Shown here: in pieces, positions 1-32,771 of the stretch | How the letters are laid out: every line of letters starts with the position of its first letter | Position numbering within the stretch: the first letter of the stretch is position 1 | From: Brachycybe producta | Taxonomy: Eukaryota > Arthropoda > Diplopoda > Playtdesmida > Andrognathidae | Reading direction: 5' to 3' | Length of the DNA: 64,000 bases | NCBI GenBank assembly: GCA_036925085.1 | Contig: JAUPFP010000029.1 | Span: forward strand, 682,001-746,000 | The notes under the pieces: model-generated | What the model was told of the DNA's origin: nothing | What the model saw: the letters and a program-made list of their open reading frames with translations, nothing else | Databases searched by the model: none | Translations under genes and position numbers: made by a program

Positions 1-45
1 ATCAGGACCGCTTGTGCAGCTGCTTGGAACGACCCTGATGACCCA

Positions 46-86
<41 letters not shown>

Positions 87-1513
87 AAGTCCTGGGTTTT
101 TTATTTTCTATAGGGGAGTCTCCTGATTTCTCTTCAACTTGAAAAACCCCCTTTTTCCCAGTTTATCTTGTGTATATGCATAATGGGGGTCCTCGGAATT
201 AGATTGATAGGCGATTTCTACGTTATATATGCAGGCAGTGTGTACACAGTGAGATGAAAAAGACATTAGGGCACGTCTACATATACGGGGGAAAAGTGGT
301 TTCAATTTTGTCACTGTCAACTATAGCAGTTTTTTGGGTGGGGACTGGGGGTTGGGGGTAGTGGCTCTAGTGGGGTTTTTAGTCTTCAGAGCGGTACCCA
401 TTGCATTATTAGGCTGTTGCAACATGTTGATGTGCTTGCTTGCTTGCTTGTTGTTCAGTTCTCAAGCAATGAACCAACTTTTGATTGATTTCGAAGTTTT
501 TCCTCTTCTTTCTTGTAAATGTGTTCACCTATTTACTCATTTCATCCCCTAAATGCTATACAATGTAATCGTTATGGTCATTTTTTTTCTAGATTTTTTT
601 AGTTTGACAAAATCATAGATTTCTATTGGATGAAGAACAAGTAAAATCCTCTCTAGACATATACATCATTAATTTTCAGCTAGATTCATTCATTTGATTT
701 TTTTCCCAAGCTGTTCTGAATCTGAACAAACACATTCTAAGTGTTTTTAGTGTTGTTCCTGTAAAATATATCAGATTTAGGTGGGTCCTAAAGAACTTAC
801 GGGAATGATTGATAAATGGAACATTGGGTCCTGAATTTTGGGGTACTTCTATTCAATGTTTGTTATAGGACATTCAGAGACGTAACAAGGGTGTGTTAAG
901 CCCTGGTCCAAAATATTTGGCACCCCCCTTTTTCAGTGTCTTCTTTTATGCTAGTAGAAAATTATGTGATACAAAAATGGTTTCGAAAATTAATCTTAAT
1001 TGGTACATGTACATGTACATGTACATGTTACAATAAAATGTTGATTATAGAATGTTTCATGAACTTTTATAAATTGTTATGCATTAACATTGTATGTTGT
1101 CGTGTGGGGAGGGAACCCCTTAAAGAATGGCTCTCTTCTGGAGGACCAGTAAAACCCACTATAGTTATGGGCCTGAGGACATTTGTGACACACAACGGTT
1201 TTTTCCCCCATTTATGATGGCTCCATCATAAGAAAACAAATGTATTTTAATGATAAATAGATGTTTAGAAGCACGATTATACAAATATACACATTTTATT
1301 TTCTACTTTATAATTTATTCCACATTGAGGTTGAAATTCCTTTTTTTACTTTTTTAAAAAACCAAAAGAAAAAGGTTGTGACCTTTTTGCCAAGTCTTCT
1401 GATGAGAAGTTGGACACTTACAAGTTAAGACACTTGTAATTTTTGTAAAAAAAAAAATTCATGAAAAACACTTTTCTCGTTGTAAAATTCGGAATTCACA
1501 ATGTGTACGGAAA

Positions 1514-1584
<71 letters not shown>

Positions 1585-2056
1585 TTCCAACATTGACTAA
1601 TGTTTTTGACTGTCGAGAATAATTACTTTCTTAAAAAGTGTGGGGACGCCCACGAAACATTCTTCCATTCCTAACAAAATCTATTATACGACCTCGTAAG
1701 AATGGTTATGAAATTATTTATAAGAAACAAGACATAAGTGATATTTCACTTTTAATCATGAGTTTAAAAGTGTAGAAAGGCTCAACTAATACAAATGTGT
1801 TCATTTACTTATGTGAGTTGAGTCCCAATGTGTTGCACATTTTTTTTTCGAGTTTTTTTGCTCGTCTCTTAATTTTCATTTATCTTTGATATAAATCTTA
1901 AATTGTAATTCAAACATTAAATCTCACACAATAGGGGAGCATCCCCCCTCCAAAAAAAAATCAGAAAATGAATAAGTAGGACCAGTGTTTGAATTGTAGT
2001 ACACAACTCTCTCCTTTCACTCGTCTGTTCTTTGTATACACCTGCCTGCCGCATCG

Positions 2057-2245
2057 TTGTGACGTCAGATGGATTGACATAAAATTTAAGATTGTGTCAT
2101 TTAAGTTTGATGGAAAAGGGATGATTTCAAACGTTCACATCATTTTAAACAAAAGGGTTCTTGCATTTCTTTTGCTATTCAGACTTTTTAATCAGACAAA
2201 AATGACACAATTCTAAGTTTGTCATCAATCCTTCTGACGTCACAA
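2057..2245. mobile_element. Foldback MITE-like element with TGACGTCA-type termini
   Basis: Terminal inverted repeats start TTGTGACGTCAGA and end TCTGACGTCACAA, and the arms stay similar for about 50 bases. A related sequence begins at 53191 (TTGTGACGTCAGACGGGTTGA), so it is dispersed. Confidence 0.65.
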
Positions 2246-2786
2246 GCTTCTGCTTACGGTGCTGCAGGTATATAATATACCTGTAAATGTGTTACCAATA
2301 TAACCATTTATTTATTATCTTAACGTCAATCATGTGATGTCTTGCTTATATGTATTATTTTTTTTAAATAGATCTAGGCTTAATTGTGGACCCTTGATAT
2401 AAACTGTATATTATTGCATGGGTTTCACGTGCGTGACTCGTGTGCAATTTTGGTAAGTAAAGTGACCGGTGCAAGAGGACATATTCCAAGGGCGTTTCCA
2501 TTGAACCTTTGTCGGAGGGAAGGACGGAGGGAGGGGAGAAAAAAGAAGATGCGACCTTCCTCCTTTTTGGGGGGATGGGATGGGATGGGGTCAGGGTTCT
2601 AGTCCCTTGCTGTCCTCGTCACCCTATTTTCTACTTCATGGCTTGCGACTGTATATCAAGAATTATGATGACATTAATCTCTAAGAATATCTTCATAGAA
2701 GAAGGATATTATTATATAGAAGCACATCTTTACCACCACCCATTCATTTCGATGGTGGACTCCAATGATGGATGCTCATATATTAC

Positions 2787-2852
<66 letters not shown>

Positions 2853-3519
2853 TAACCTTGTTGCACTTGTAAAATTCCAAAGTTCTTTCGCAAATACAAT
2901 TTTAAAGTTGTATTTTTTATCTGGTGGCCATTAAGGGATATTTTATTATTTCTAGAGGTCTACCACTGTGTAGAAAGAGAGAGAGAATACACAATTGAAT
3001 TTTAATTTTATTACCATTTTTAAAAGGTGATCTGAGAGTTTTTAGACAACGAAACTTTGATTTTATCTGATATTAATTAACTTTTATCTAGGCCTTATAG
3101 AGGGACAATATAATTACGTGATATTTATTTAGTGGGTGGAGTGGTCACTTGTGGAGGTTCGTCTCTGTTTCCATATTGTAAATACGAGACTGCCAAACAT
3201 TACATGTTTTTATTGTCATAATGATGTGAACTTTAAACCCATTTTTATGGAGATGTTATGCAATTTGATGTGTAATTTTATTAGAGAGAGATAATGAGGG
3301 TGTAACGAAATGCAATCCCCATCTGAAAGTATTTTTTTGGGGGGGGGGGGGGTTGCGTGGGCTAAAAATGTATCTGATAAGAGGAATGTGTGATACAGTT
3401 TGTGGCAAAGGTCGTGGACCATAGGCCAAATTATTCAGTGAAGTTGAACCAATATAACCATCACCACCCATAACAAAAAAGGCTTTTTTTGTGTACTTGA
3501 CCAAGTTCAAATGGTTGGG

Positions 3520-4070
3520 GGTCACTACAGCTACCAAAGCTCACAAGCGCTACTAAGGGGAGAACAGCTACTTGGGTCACTACAGCTACCAAAAAAATTA
3601 ATAGACCTTTTGTTCATCAAAAGGGTCACTACAGCTACCAAAAAATAGGGGGACAAAATATAGACCTTTTTTTTTATCACTTTTTCGTCACTACTACAGC
3701 TAAAAAAATAACCCTTTCTCCCTAAAATAACCGAACCTTACCTAATAAAACCTTACCGAACCTTACCTAACCGAACCTTAACGATCCTAACCAAAAAGTA
3801 CCGATACTAACCGAACCTAACCGATCCTAACCAAACCTAACCGATCTTAACCGATCCTAACCAAACCTAACTGAACCTAACCGATCCTAACCAAACCTAA
3901 CCGATCCTAACCGAACCTTACCGAACATAATGAAACCTAACTGAACCGAATGTAATCTAAACTAAACATATAGATAAATAAAAAGGCCTATATTTTTTGG
4001 TAGCTGTAGTGACCCTCGGTAGCTGTAGTGAGCCTAGTAGCTGTAGTGACCCAGTTAGCTGTAGTGAGCC
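3520..4070. repeat. Palindromic element with CCTAA-rich core
   Basis: Four copies of GGTCACTACAGCTACCAAA or variants (3520-3537, 3575-3593, 3624-3642, 3687-3706) face four inverted copies (about 3993-4014, 4018-4034, 4036-4052, 4055-4070). Between them, 3721-3960, lies a degenerate tandem array of about 10-bp units such as CCTAACCGAT and CCTAACCAAA. Confidence 0.8.
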
Positions 4071-4609
4071 AGTCCCGTTCAAATGAAGCGGGGGCTCAGA
4101 AAGAGTATTTGTAATTTGGTCATATTATATGAAAATGATTTCTAGTAGTATTTGTTAACCAGACTTAAAATGGCGTGAAAATTTGTATTGCAAAAGTTTT
4201 TAAGTTATTTGCAGAATTAATTCTCTGTAAAAAGAGTTGCAAAATTGCAATTTACACTGATAAGTGTCTGGCATACAATTGTAGGGATAGCTGCATTGAA
4301 TCCCATTTGTTATTTATTGTTTGCAGTGTGTAAACGAACACAATTTATTTTGAAATTTAGGACAGATTAGAGGGTGGGGGGGGGGGGGGGGGTTGTTCAA
4401 TGTACATTTGTGTGTTGGATGAGTTCTAAAGATGTTTTAATGGTATTTCACGCCTTAATAGACTAGTGTAGCACACATGACTGGCTTCAAACAATAACAC
4501 AGCACTGAATGGCCTTTTTATAATTATGCAACTTAAAAAGTGCCAATGTGTGTCTATATGAATAGCATCACAATGATGAGAGAGTACAATATGGGGAAAA
4601 ACCAAGACA

Positions 4610-4656
<47 letters not shown>

Positions 4657-6174
4657 TAAATCTGGAGACCGGTTTTTAAAAATTGCACAAAACTGTTTTC
4701 AGTGGTGTCAGGTGGCGTTAGTTTGGAGAAGATGCTCTCTCTCTTTGAATACCTTGTGTGCAGTACCCGCCCATGGGTAAGAGGTTTTTTTTTAATACGA
4801 GGACAGGATGCTTTTTTTACTGAATCCTTAAGTAGATACATATACTTGATGACCTTGTCGACCTTTCTCTTTTTCCTCCTTCAAGTATTTCTCATCATCA
4901 GTCATCATTCTGAGTGTGTCGTGTGTGGTGTCCACACAAAAAAAAATCATTAAACAAACAAGTCTCGTTTTTGTGTTCCTTTTGGACACATTATCAGTGT
5001 TGAGCATTTTTCATGCTAACTTGCTGTTTATATTTTGAATCTTGATGACGACAGAAATTGTGTTTGAGTGTGGTTGGCGGTGGTTGTTGCTGAGATTTTG
5101 GACGCTTGTTTCTCCCTCACTGACACCCTTCTTATAACTGGCTGAACACTTAACTATAAAAAAAGTATGGGAGGGCTACGCCTTTTTTGTTGTTTGTTGG
5201 AATGGCAGGCATTGAGGCAAGCCTGTCTTAATGCAAATTGATGACGATCAATTCCGGGAGAGAGTGCCAGCAACAACAGCAAAAAAAAAAGCTTCAGCAT
5301 CATTTTTATATATGAATCAGATGGTTATAGGTGAAGGCACGGAGAGGACGTGAGGTCCAGAAACTCTTTTTATTCTCCGGGACACAAAAAAATACACTTA
5401 CCCGGTGGTCAATACGTTTGGTACTTGGAATAATAATAACAGAACTGGAATATATTTGTCATTGTAAAAAAAAAGCAGTAATGCTTTAAGTGTTCCTCTG
5501 TTCAAGACTCAATGAACGCATTGTAGTTGGACATTTCTAAAAAGGAATTCCATTTATTATTATTTACTATTATTATTATTGTACTTCAAATTCAATTTAA
5601 TTGTAATCCTCAAACTGTGGGTGGTGGTGCCCATCTGTGTGCTTCGTAATATTGGCTTCTACAGTAGAAGGGCCACAATTTTATTTTTGGGAAGAACAAC
5701 TTTTAAACTGTTTTCATGTTGGTGTTGGTAAGTTTACATTTTTTTATGGCCCTACATTAATTTCTAGTTGTGTAAAAGTGAACAGTTGTTGTCAAAATCA
5801 TTTCTTAGATAAACTTTGGAGGTTTGTTGCATACTAGAATAGCATAAAGTTGTACTAAACGTATTCTTATTGATATTGTTCAAATTAATGTTTTAAAGTT
5901 AAAAACGAGTTTTTCAAATTGCCGTTTTAAGTTTAATTTTAAAGTGTTGACTTTGATAAACAATACTTTAAGCATCATATTTCAGATGTTAAGTATTTAG
6001 TTTAGTGAAAACTTTAAACTTGTTTTAAACGTTGTTTATGAAAATCAGTTTTATATCTACTATTTAACTTATTTTGCAGTTTTTTTAATTAAATGTTTTT
6101 GTTAAATTATTCAAGATTTTAAAATGGGAAATTATTACTTTAAATGTGTGTCGTATTGGTTTTAATATTGATTA

Positions 6175-6382
6175 GGAATAGCTGGTCTTCGAACTCTGAA
6201 GAAGAGCAAAATGAAGAGAAACTAGAAAGTGCTTTAGAAACTGGAAGAGTCGCTCAACTAAAGTGATTTGTCTTCTTGTCTACATGTAGTTTCTATAACG
6301 TATTCAAGTTTCTCATTTGTTCCTGAAAGTTCCTTTTATAATTAAGAGTTTGAGAGGCACCATTTACACTTTTAAATCACCT
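6175..6382. repeat. Family A foldback element, copy 1
   Basis: Contains the family's marker arms: TCGAACTCTGAAGAAGAGCAAAAT and GAAACTAGAAAGTG on one side, and inverted AAGTTTCTCATTTGTTCCTGAAAG and GAGTTTGAGAGGC on the other. Confidence 0.7.
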
Positions 6383-6639
6383 GAAATTTCTTTATTAAAA
6401 ATCAATTTTGTAGTTTTAATTTGAATAATTTGCCTGAGTGTTTTTATTCTTAAAATAACCTAAGCTTCGTGTATAAAGGTGGGGGGAATAATTTTTGACA
6501 GGTAAAAGAACTATCTAAAGAGGGGAGAAAGCGTTGGGAAATAGGGGAGGAGTGAGGTTTTTTTCAAAAAACTTGGATGGGATGAAATTAGGGGAGAGAA
6601 GTTATCGTGTGACGAGAATTTTGCATTCTTTAGCGGATT

Positions 6640-6762
6640 ATGTAGGCGGCATCTTCTAGGGGAGGAGGGAGAGGTTGGAGTCTGGCGTCTTTTTGGGCTG
6701 GGCTAGGTCGATCTCACGGTGCGATACCTTCTTCCCTTCACTGCTGCTGCTGCTGCTCTCAG
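6640..6762 (+). promoter_or_regulatory. GC-richer island with donor: possible KLF 5' exon
   Basis: A GC-richer block within AT-rich flanks ends in a CTG repeat and CTCTCAG|gtaaag, a good donor. It could be a non-coding first exon or promoter of the downstream KLF gene. No conserved coding content was seen. Confidence 0.3.
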
Positions 6763-8039
6763 GTAAAGAGAGAAAGAGAGAGAGAGAGGCTACCTGTATG
6801 TACTTGGGCAGAGAGATAGGAATCTTCTCAAACAGAAGGGGGTGAGATAGGGGAGAGGAGGAGGAGGAAGATTTTTCTAACCTCCAGCCACAAAGTCAGG
6901 TATTGCCCCCCCACCCCCCCTTTTGCCACCTTCTTCAATTTTTACCCCCATTGTTTTCAGAAAAAAAGGCTTTATTTTTTAAAATAAAAAAAATGTTAGA
7001 AGTTTTTACTCTTTGAGGTCTTGAGAAATGAAAGGTGATCATCATCATCATCATCATCATCTTCCTTGTTGCATCCTCATTACCATTGTAATTATGGAAG
7101 GAGTGAGATTTTGAGGGGTCAAGTCATCGTCTTGACTTGCTAGCTAGTAAAGGTGCAGGGAGTGTGAACGGATATTGTCCTGGTTCTCATGCATGATGCA
7201 ACATTTTATACACTCGTGTTTTACTCTGAATGCACCTCCCCCCTCTACTTAAATTCATTTTTTTACCCCTTTACTTACCTTTTTTGTTTCTTCTGCGAAC
7301 GAAATTTTGTTACAATTATTATGATTTGCACAAAGAAAATGGTATTTTTTGCATAAGTTTATTTAAAATGATGGAAATAATTTTTAAAATAAACACACTT
7401 TAAAGCTATGGTTTTACATGTATTATAAAATTTATTATTAAAATAATAAAATCTATAAGAAAACTGTTGAAAATATGCAATGAATTTAGTAAATTGTGCA
7501 GGAAAGTGTGATAATTATTTTATACATTGTATAAATTTGCATTAAAATTGGAATTAAGTATAAAATTTCGATTTATTTGATTTTTTATGGAAATAATTTT
7601 AAAATAATCAAGTTAAATTTAAAAACAATGTTTTTTTTAATTTTATAATGGATTAAAATAATAAATTCTGTAAAAAGTACTGTTGAAAATTAGTAATATA
7701 TTTAGAAAACTGCACAGAAGTTTGTAATAATTTTTTCCCATTTTCTAAATTTAAAAAAACTTAGGCCTATACTACAACTTAAGTTTTAAATTTAAAGTTG
7801 AAATCTGATAATATTCAATGATTTTTTTTCTGTCGAGGCATTTGTTATGATACTGTTATTATAATTAAGATTCTACAGTAACAAAAATAAAGATATTAAA
7901 TTCTAAAATAAACACTTGATATTTAAAAATCATAAGGAAACTATCTGATCGAAAGTGAATTTCTATCTTAATATGCCACACTAAAACGTGGTACAACTAA
8001 TGAAAAATGCAATGTGTCTATAAGTGCTCAGTATAGTTC

Positions 8040-8310
8040 AGTTGGACATTGGAGTCCACATGTGTCCAGTCTCAAAGAGCAAAAGTCTTGGCGGTCAGTT
8101 TAGATGAAGAAGAGGCGGCGGGGAGAGGAGAGGAGGCACGTGCCCCGACAGTGACGTCGTCACACGCACTTGGGAAAATCGATATCGGCCACGCGTGGAC
8201 ATTGGTCATTTACGCAGGGTCGATAATTCTAATGTACCACCGACGTCACGTGTTTTCTTACCAAGTTGCACGAAATGAACTCGTGACTATAAAATCTGGA
8301 CTTCGGTCAA
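8040..8310. promoter_or_regulatory. CpG/CRE-rich island
   Basis: A 270-base island is far richer in CpG than its flanks. It has a near-palindromic GTGACGTCGTCAC (CRE-like), CACGTG-containing GACGTCACGTG (CRE plus E-box), ATCGATATCGG and GGCCACGCG. The 88-codon open frame here resembles no protein I know and has odd composition, so I read it as a promoter/enhancer rather than a gene. It lies 2.9 kb before the first candidate KLF exon. Confidence 0.4.
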
Positions 8311-9049
8311 CATAGGCCTACTTTTATACAATATCTCAGGCTTCTCATGTTGTTCAGTGTGGTTACACCATAATCATCATTATTATTATAGTAATACTAT
8401 TGGTTTAATTACTGTTCACTCAATGGTGTCTATACATTTTTTTGTTATCATTATTATTGTTATTGGGGGGTGAGGGGTGGTCACTGGCAATAATTTAAAA
8501 ATGGGCAGATTTCTTTTCTTCACATTGTGAATGACCACTACAAACTTTTTTTTAATATTGAGTTCTTTTTTCTTCTTCTAAAAAGTTTTATTGTTTGTGT
8601 TTGTCTCACGATTGTCAATTGATGAAGATACATCTTGAGATAAGATAATAATAATACAAAAAAATGAGATCCTAATTTATCTTTTGTGTTTTTTCTTGCA
8701 TGTATTTAAAAAAATAAAGAAGAATCGTGTTTTAACCTAATCAGTGGATATGCAAAAGATATCATGTTTGTTTTGTGTTATTACAACATTGATATATCAT
8801 AATGTAGCAATTACACTTTTATGTTTGAGAAAAAAACGACCTGATCTTACATAAAGAGAGATAGGCTTATATATATATAATATACTCAAGTCACACCAAT
8901 GGATCACACACACTATGATTGTATAGAAATGAAAGGAAGTGATTATACTAGAAGGGTCACTGGCCGTCTCATCTATTTGTGTTTATTGTGCTCTTGTGTT
9001 ATCTATAGGGATATATGTCAGAGCCAAATTTACACAAATTGCATTATGA

Positions 9050-9086
<37 letters not shown>

Positions 9087-10092
9087 TATTGTATAAGTTG
9101 AAATGAAATTATTAGGAATATAAATATGGATGTTTATACATAAATATGTGTGCAGAAAGTAAATATTGTTTAAATTTGCGCTACATTGGGTTTTGGGTTG
9201 CAAATCCTAGTTTTTCAACCCGGAAATACGTATATATGCTTTATATTGAGCCAAACAATAAATCTCTTGATTGTTATACCAATTTTTATAATAAAATATA
9301 TTATACATTTTTATTCGTGCATTGGTTCTTGTTAAAATATGTATTTTGACTGAAAACAATGGCGTTGGTTTAGATTGAATTCTATAATAGAAAGCTGTAG
9401 GGCTTGCCTCCTCCTCCTCCTCATCCTCCTCCTCCAACAATATGAGAGAAAAATGCGCAAATTTCATTACATTTTTTACATTGTTACTCATCCGTTCTAT
9501 GGAGGTATAGACCCCTATTAAGGATAAAAGGGAGGGATGGGTATAGGGGGAGGGGGTTAGAGTTTTTGTTCATCCTTCTCCACCTCTCATTTCTATTGTT
9601 TTTAACCACCCTCATCTGTACGGGTTCGTAATTTGATTTTATTCAAGGAGTAGGATTCCCCAATGTCCTTCTGTAAAAAAAACCTCGGGCTATATTATAT
9701 AAAGAAAATGCAGGAATATGAATAAATGCATAATAACCCCTCCTCCCCTTACCCTATTTACCCTTACTCATAGGAACAATAACCCCACCCTTTTTTTCTT
9801 TCTCAGCTCCTTTCACTGAAGCTGGGTGCCCACGTGTGGAGTGAAGGGACCTTTCTCCCACTTTCCTATATTATGTATGTATATTTACAGAGAGCACTAG
9901 TTAGAACCCCTTCAGGCTCTTTTCATATCAAATTGGGTGTTATTCACTCTCTCTTCATCATTGCATCTGTCGCATATGTCACCGGTGTCCACCACCAGAT
10001 GGTCATTTAAGGCTCCAATATCGTTTCTGCACAACCAGATTTAACACTGTTTTAAAAATCGATGTTTTATTAAAGATGAAACAAACATAATT

Positions 10093-10377
10093 AAGGTGGT
10101 TTTAAACAAGTGTAAACGCCTCTCGAACTCTAATTCTGTTTCTTTCAGGGGAGAAAAATGAAGAGAAACTTGAATGTGTTTTAGAAACTAGATGGGTAGC
10201 TCAATCACTTAAGGGTATTTTCATTTTGAACAATTTTCAAAATAAGCTTTTGTGATTTAAGCTATCTTTCTAGTTTCTAAAACATTTCTAATTTATTTTG
10301 ATTTTGCTCTTCTGAAAGAAAGACGGAATAATCAGAGTTCGAAAATTAAATTAGTTAGCTGTTCATAAACCATCTTA
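10093..10377. repeat. Family A foldback element, copy 2
   Basis: Near-complete copy. Its ends are AAGGTGGTTTTAAA and AACCATCTTA, with TTAA at both edges. Internal arms carry GAGAAACTTGAATGTGTTTTAG and inverted CTAGTTTCTAAAACATTTC. Confidence 0.8.
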
Positions 10378-11179
10378 ATCAATTGATGAATTTGTTGAAA
10401 GGGGGGGGGGAGGGCGTCAATTTCATCAGCTTTTTTGGTTATTTTCTTTCATATCTCATTATGAACATATTTTGATTTTTTGAAAGAAATTTCGTCTGAA
10501 TGAAATTCTTCCGCATTTGAGTTCATCATCTTTTTATTATTCATTGTAGAGCAAATTTAGTTTTTTTAAAATATAGTTTGCTATACAATTATGGTATATC
10601 TTTTTTGAATAGGTTTTTAAATACCAGCAATTGATGAAGTTTGAGACATTCTTTTGAGAAATGCCTTAAATTTCTAAACAAGTCATCATTTTTACCTGTT
10701 TCTATTGACTTCAACTTTATACATTGTACTTGTTCAGTAAACGTTTTACTTTTTTTTATGTATTCAAGTCCTGTGTTATTATGACATAATATGTCAAATG
10801 ATATTTGTTACATGCTGTGGGTTAACTTTTAGGTCCTAATTTCTTCCTTGTAAGAGTGATTATTATGTTTTTAAAATGTTAACACTTGAACAGTCTTGAA
10901 TTTTGTTCAAAATTGCCTCTACTTTTCATTTCTTTGCATTAAATAAATTGAATAGATGAATGAATATTCATGCAAATGAACGTAGTCTATCTAACATTAC
11001 CCACCAGGATTTCCAATTTCTTGTCAAGTGTTTTTTTTTTTTCTTTAAATGAAACCTACGTTTGCACATATAGAAAGATAAATGGTATTTCATTTTAATT
11101 TTTTCATTAATACCAACACTAATATTTCAATTTTTCAAATACAATTTTTTTTATTTAAATATTTTCTTTTGTTTTTCAG

Positions 11180-30208
<19,029 letters not shown>

Positions 30209-32640
30209 CCAATGGTCTTTTTAAATAAGTAAGTCTCTCTTGCAACACCTGTTACGTAAAAATATGTAAATGCAAGAAAACAATGGAATGTGCAATAATT
30301 TTTTTAGAAGTAAAATTATGAAGAAAAATGAATTTGTTTTAGAATATTTTTACCCTTCTATTTTCTAAAACATTTTCAATATTTTTTTCTTCTAAAAATT
30401 AACTTTAAAAAAATTTAGAATGTCATGGAATATTTGGAAATTGGTTATGTAGTTGCTCAAACTCCATATATAAATGAATAATTACTGAGAAAATCATTTA
30501 TTGAAGTACAGGGCAGAAAGTTAAAAGACCATTTTTAACAATTTTAATTAATAAATTATATTCATTCTCTCTTTTTTTTTTTGGTTAAGGCATAAATTTG
30601 AAAAATTCGAGATGAGTTCAAAACCACCACCGTTCCTGCGTTTTCGTGTGTCAATTATCACACCTCTGATGATGGATGGCTAGATCTATGTGATTAAGAG
30701 TGGACAACTCTGGTCTGGATGTGTGGACCCCGTGTCACTCACTCACTCACTGATAATTGTGGTTTTGAAATCCAAACAAAACTCACAAAAAAGTGAAAAA
30801 AAGATGGAATTTCAAGAGGACGACAAGATGCTGGAGGAAGGAGGTTATTGTGTTTGCCCATTAAGTGGCGCCGCCACTTTTGTTTCAGAGACTTGTGTAC
30901 ATTTAATTGCATGTACTAAAAAAAAGTGAAACAGTTGAGGTGGGTGTGAGTTTTTCAAATTGAAATAATGATTTGGGGTGGGGGCTCTATTGTTCCTTCA
31001 AAGACGTGGGTGACTTTGTATATGCGTTTCCTGTGACGGACACCTCCTTCTCCTCCACGCTCAGTTCAACTGGTGGTGGTGATGATGATGATGATGATAT
31101 TTTTGTTTGTTTTGTAACAAGAGAGAAAATTTTATAAAATAGAACAGATTATAATTTGTACATAACAATATATATATATATTATATGTATAGGGTTTATG
31201 AGACCTAATATTTTGGTCCTAAGAGGATTTCGAATGAAATGAACTTGTATCACTTTAAAAAAAACCGTCCGAGCCAACAGAAAATATTTTTTATATTTAT
31301 ATAATTATTATATATATATTATTATAATAAGAATGTGTAATAAGAACACAAATGTACATTTTATACATTCCGAAGGTTATTAATTATTACCATAATTGAT
31401 TGCGTTGACAATTATAATATACTGTTTTAATACAGTTTATATAAAATCTGAAAACTTTTTTTATTTTCTGAATGATGAAATTAGTTGTTGAAGACGTCAT
31501 CAGTATTTTTTTCAGTTTCGATTCACATTCCGAGCCAATCTTTTTTTTTTTTTTTAAAAAAGTCCATTTTCTTCTATTTTTCTGTCGTATTTCTACTTAA
31601 TTTTTGTGGTCCTTGTAAGAAAAGAAAATATTTGGAAATGACGTCAAAATTCAAATTTACCAATCATGGATCACAATTTTGTTATTCAAAATATGTCATT
31701 CATTCATGTTTTCGTCATAATATTATTTTTTCTTGCAAGAACTATATAGTTTTCTTTTTTCTGCTAAGATGGTCAAATTTAAATCCATCCATTAAAAAAA
31801 ATACATATCAATTTTATGATTAAACTTAAAATTCTTAACTTTTCTTCAAAAATATTTTTTTTGAATATTAATAAGGAATGACTGCCAATTAATTATATTA
31901 CAGCAGCAGTATTATTTATTTTCTTTTATTGAAAAATGAAAATTTCGACTTTTTTTTTTTATAAAATACTAATTGCTGTGAAATTTAATTTTTGGTGCAG
32001 GGTAACATATTTTTTTAATATAATAATATTAATTATAAATAAAACCGCATCCTGAAATGCTCAATTCATTAATTTCTAAAATCTCTTTTTTTAGTTAATT
32101 TTACAGAAAATCTTAAGAAAAATTGAAATACAACCCTCCTTTGATTTTATTATTATTATTGTAATGAATTTGTAAATTTTTGTTTGTTTTTTTTTCGTTT
32201 GTTACAAGATTCGAGAAGTTACTTTTTTTGAAGAGAGAGAGAAAGTAGACAAAAAAGAAAGAGGGGGTTGAATTATAAATATTATAAATATTAATTATGC
32301 TCAACAAAAATTTCTGAGCAAATTGTGAATATGAATTATTTTTCTTTATATATTATATAGAATTATATAAAAAAAATTATATTAATAAAAAATTAGCGGA
32401 TTCTTTGGTGTGAATTGTTTTATAATTATTACTCGCTCCCTCACTTCAATATTAATAAAATAATATAATAAAAATATTAAGAAAATGGCCATAAATGGTC
32501 TTCAGTATCAATAAAGACGTTTATTTTTAAATAATTACAATAAATGAAAGAAAACGTAAGTTATTTTTAATGCTCAACGATTCTTTATAGATCGTTGTTA
32601 ATGCTATTAAAATTTTAAAATCATTGATATTGAATATACA
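30209..32640 (+). other. KLF 3' UTR and KLF-AGK intergenic region
   Basis: No further coding sequence was seen. AATAAA occurs at 30550-30555 and again at 32510-32515 (TATCAATAAAGACG) just before the AGK promoter, so the KLF 3' UTR may be anything from about 0.35 to 2.3 kb long. A moderately GC-rich piece at 30610-31080, with (GAT)n at its end, is compatible with 3' UTR. The remainder is extremely AT-rich. Confidence 0.45.
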
Positions 32641-32771
32641 AAAAGTTATATTAATCGGCCACTTGGCGGCGCCACTATCTGTATCAAGGTTCTCTTCATA
32701 AAACAAGGTCTACTAATCGAGAGCGCCATTTGTCGACCATTGAGTTCAACTTATTTCTTTGAGTGTGTGAA
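32641..32771 (+). promoter_or_regulatory. AGK promoter/5' UTR region
   Basis: The segment just before the AGK start is GC-richer than the AT-rich block before it and contains GGCGGCGCC and GAGAGCGCCATTTG. The ATG at 32772 has a purine-rich context (tgtgaaATGa). No TATA box is obvious. The transcription start cannot be placed by eye. Confidence 0.4.

Larger units (their letters stand above)
1..11179. other. Non-coding region upstream of KLF
   Basis: No convincing coding exon was seen. It holds (CT)n at 51-82, (TA)n at 1513-1586 and 2789-2848, poly-G at 3339-3352 and 4376-4392, (GA)n at 4613-4654 and (CT)n/(CA)n at 9050-9086. It also holds foldback elements at 2057-2245, 3520-4070, 6175-6382 and 10093-10377, and the two GC-richer islands listed separately. 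It could include distal 5' exons of KLF. Confidence 0.6.

Noticed and set aside
3520..4070. CRISPR-like regularly spaced repeats
   Set aside because: Repeats are inverted in two opposing groups with a tandem array between, spacing is irregular and the window is clearly eukaryotic.
8049..8315. 88-codon open frame
   Set aside because: No recognisable domain and no splice connection to a gene. The CpG/CRE content better fits a regulatory island, though a 5' exon cannot be excluded.
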